From: Thalassotalea euphylliae
GTDB lineage: Bacteria; Pseudomonadota; Gammaproteobacteria; Enterobacterales; Alteromonadaceae
Assembly (NCBI RefSeq): GCF_003390335.1
Contig: NZ_QUOU01000001.1
Coordinates: forward strand, 3,038,001 to 3,102,000
DNA length: 64,000 nt
Reading direction: 5' to 3'
Shown: positions 63,688 to 64,000 of the stretch, one piece after another
Layout of the letters: each line of letters opens with the position of its first letter
Position numbering within the stretch: the first letter of the stretch is position 1
Position numbers and translations under genes: made by a program
Notes under the pieces: generated by a model
What the model was told of the DNA's origin: nothing
What the model saw: only the letters and a program-made list of their open reading frames with translations
The model's database searches: none

Positions 63688-64000
63688 AGCTTATGATAAG
63701 ACAATATTTAGCCTCTTTGAAAGAGCGAGGTGAGTTGGATGCATTACTACCAGATTTGCTATCGCAAATGGGCTTAGAGGTATTTTTAAAACCAGGTGTT
63801 GGTAGCAGACAATATGGTGTCGATGTAGGTGCTTTTGGTAAGTTGCCCAATGAATCACAGAGCAAGGTTTATTTATTCTCAGTCAAATCTGGTGATTTAG
63901 ACCGCAGAGATTGGGATAGTACGAATCCTCAAGATTTACGTCCTTCTATTAATGAGATCATTGATGTATTCATTCCGACCCGTATTCCCGCAGAATACAA
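63684..64000 (+). CDS. PD-(D/E)XK nuclease-like protein (partial, 3' end off window)
   Basis: The ATG at 63684 lies inside the stop of the preceding gene; 105 codons are open to the window edge. After a helical start (MIRQYLASLKERGELDALLP) comes VGSRQYGVDVGAFG with a putative metal-binding Asp47, then a strand and loop, and VYLFSVKSGDLDRRDW with Lys68. This Asp...xxK layout with a following G-D-L-x-R-x-D-W resembles restriction-endonuclease-fold proteins, though the usual Glu/Gln before Lys is Ser-Val here. A nuclease role is inferred, not shown. Confidence 0.6.
   Translation, partial: MKLMIRQYLASLKERGELDALLPDLLSQMGLEVFLKPGVGSRQYGVDVGAFGKLPNESQSKVYLFSVKSGDLDRRDWDSTNPQDLRPSINEIIDVFIPTRIPAEY

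Overview
The window looks like a stretch of chromosome from a marine gammaproteobacterium of the order Alteromonadales, most likely a Colwelliaceae-type organism (Thalassotalea/Colwellia-like). This is inferred from gene content and order: rnd-ycgL-mltB-ycgM-ycgN, rluB-scpBA-yciO-rnm divergent from a trp operon with a fused trpCF, mfd next to csiV, an S46 dipeptidyl-peptidase, DUF3012 and DUF1244 proteins, many TonB-dependent receptors, and a palindromic repeat with ATACCAATT ends. No rRNA, tRNA or CRISPR was seen.

Layout. 1-9.5 kb: end of an AGCS sodium:amino-acid symporter, a YjdM/PhnA zinc-ribbon protein, a secreted S46 dipeptidyl-peptidase, a GNAT acetyltransferase, the proton-translocating transhydrogenase pntAB and a gamma-carbonic anhydrase-like protein. 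9.7-17.5 kb: a membrane-anchored CadC/ToxR-type regulator divergent from an esterase-TPR protein, a DUF2306-like membrane gene interrupted by an in-frame TGA, an M28 peptidase, a PQ-loop-like membrane protein and an SDR oxidoreductase. 17.5-26.1 kb (all minus strand): ycgN, ycgM, a lytic transglycosylase, ycgL, rnd, rluB, scpB, scpA, yciO and rnm. 26.2-34.7 kb: a complete tryptophan operon. It begins with a leader peptide and perfect attenuator hairpin, followed by a second Trp-rich mini-ORF, then aroF-trpE-trpG-trpD-trpCF-trpB-trpA with overlapping or closely spaced genes.

34.7-46.5 kb: a DUF4124 protein, a frameshifted CHMI-type isomerase, a DUF3012 lipoprotein, a Met-rich TonB receptor preceded by a 17-bp palindrome, a thioesterase, an enoyl-CoA hydratase-like protein, a DJ-1/PfpI protein, mfd, csiV and DUF1244. 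46.6-46.9 kb holds a MITE-like element with terminal inverted repeats and two internal hairpins. 46.9-53.4 kb: DUF1569, M20 amidohydrolase, lepB, rsuA, a membrane protein/HTH pair, and a uracil-DNA glycosylase-family gene whose last codons are replaced by a complete IS481-family element with a 7-bp target duplication. 53.4-58.3 kb: an iron-type locus (PepSY protein, histidine kinase, response regulator, TonB receptor) with a Fur-box-like site in front of the receptor.

From about 58.8 kb to the right edge the DNA changes character. A voltage-gated-channel gene survives only as its C-terminal piece, next to several TTGTTGAC repeats that look like transposase- or recombinase-binding sites. Then comes an AT-rich accessory region: a three-gene minus-strand unit (winged-helix/coiled-coil protein, SF2 helicase, small unknown protein), a near-perfect 45-bp palindrome, a divergent XRE regulator, and a large unrecognised protein translationally overlapped by the start of a PD-(D/E)XK nuclease-like protein. 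This resembles the cargo or defence end of a mobile island and is the best candidate in the window for an undescribed system, but it is cut off by the window edge.
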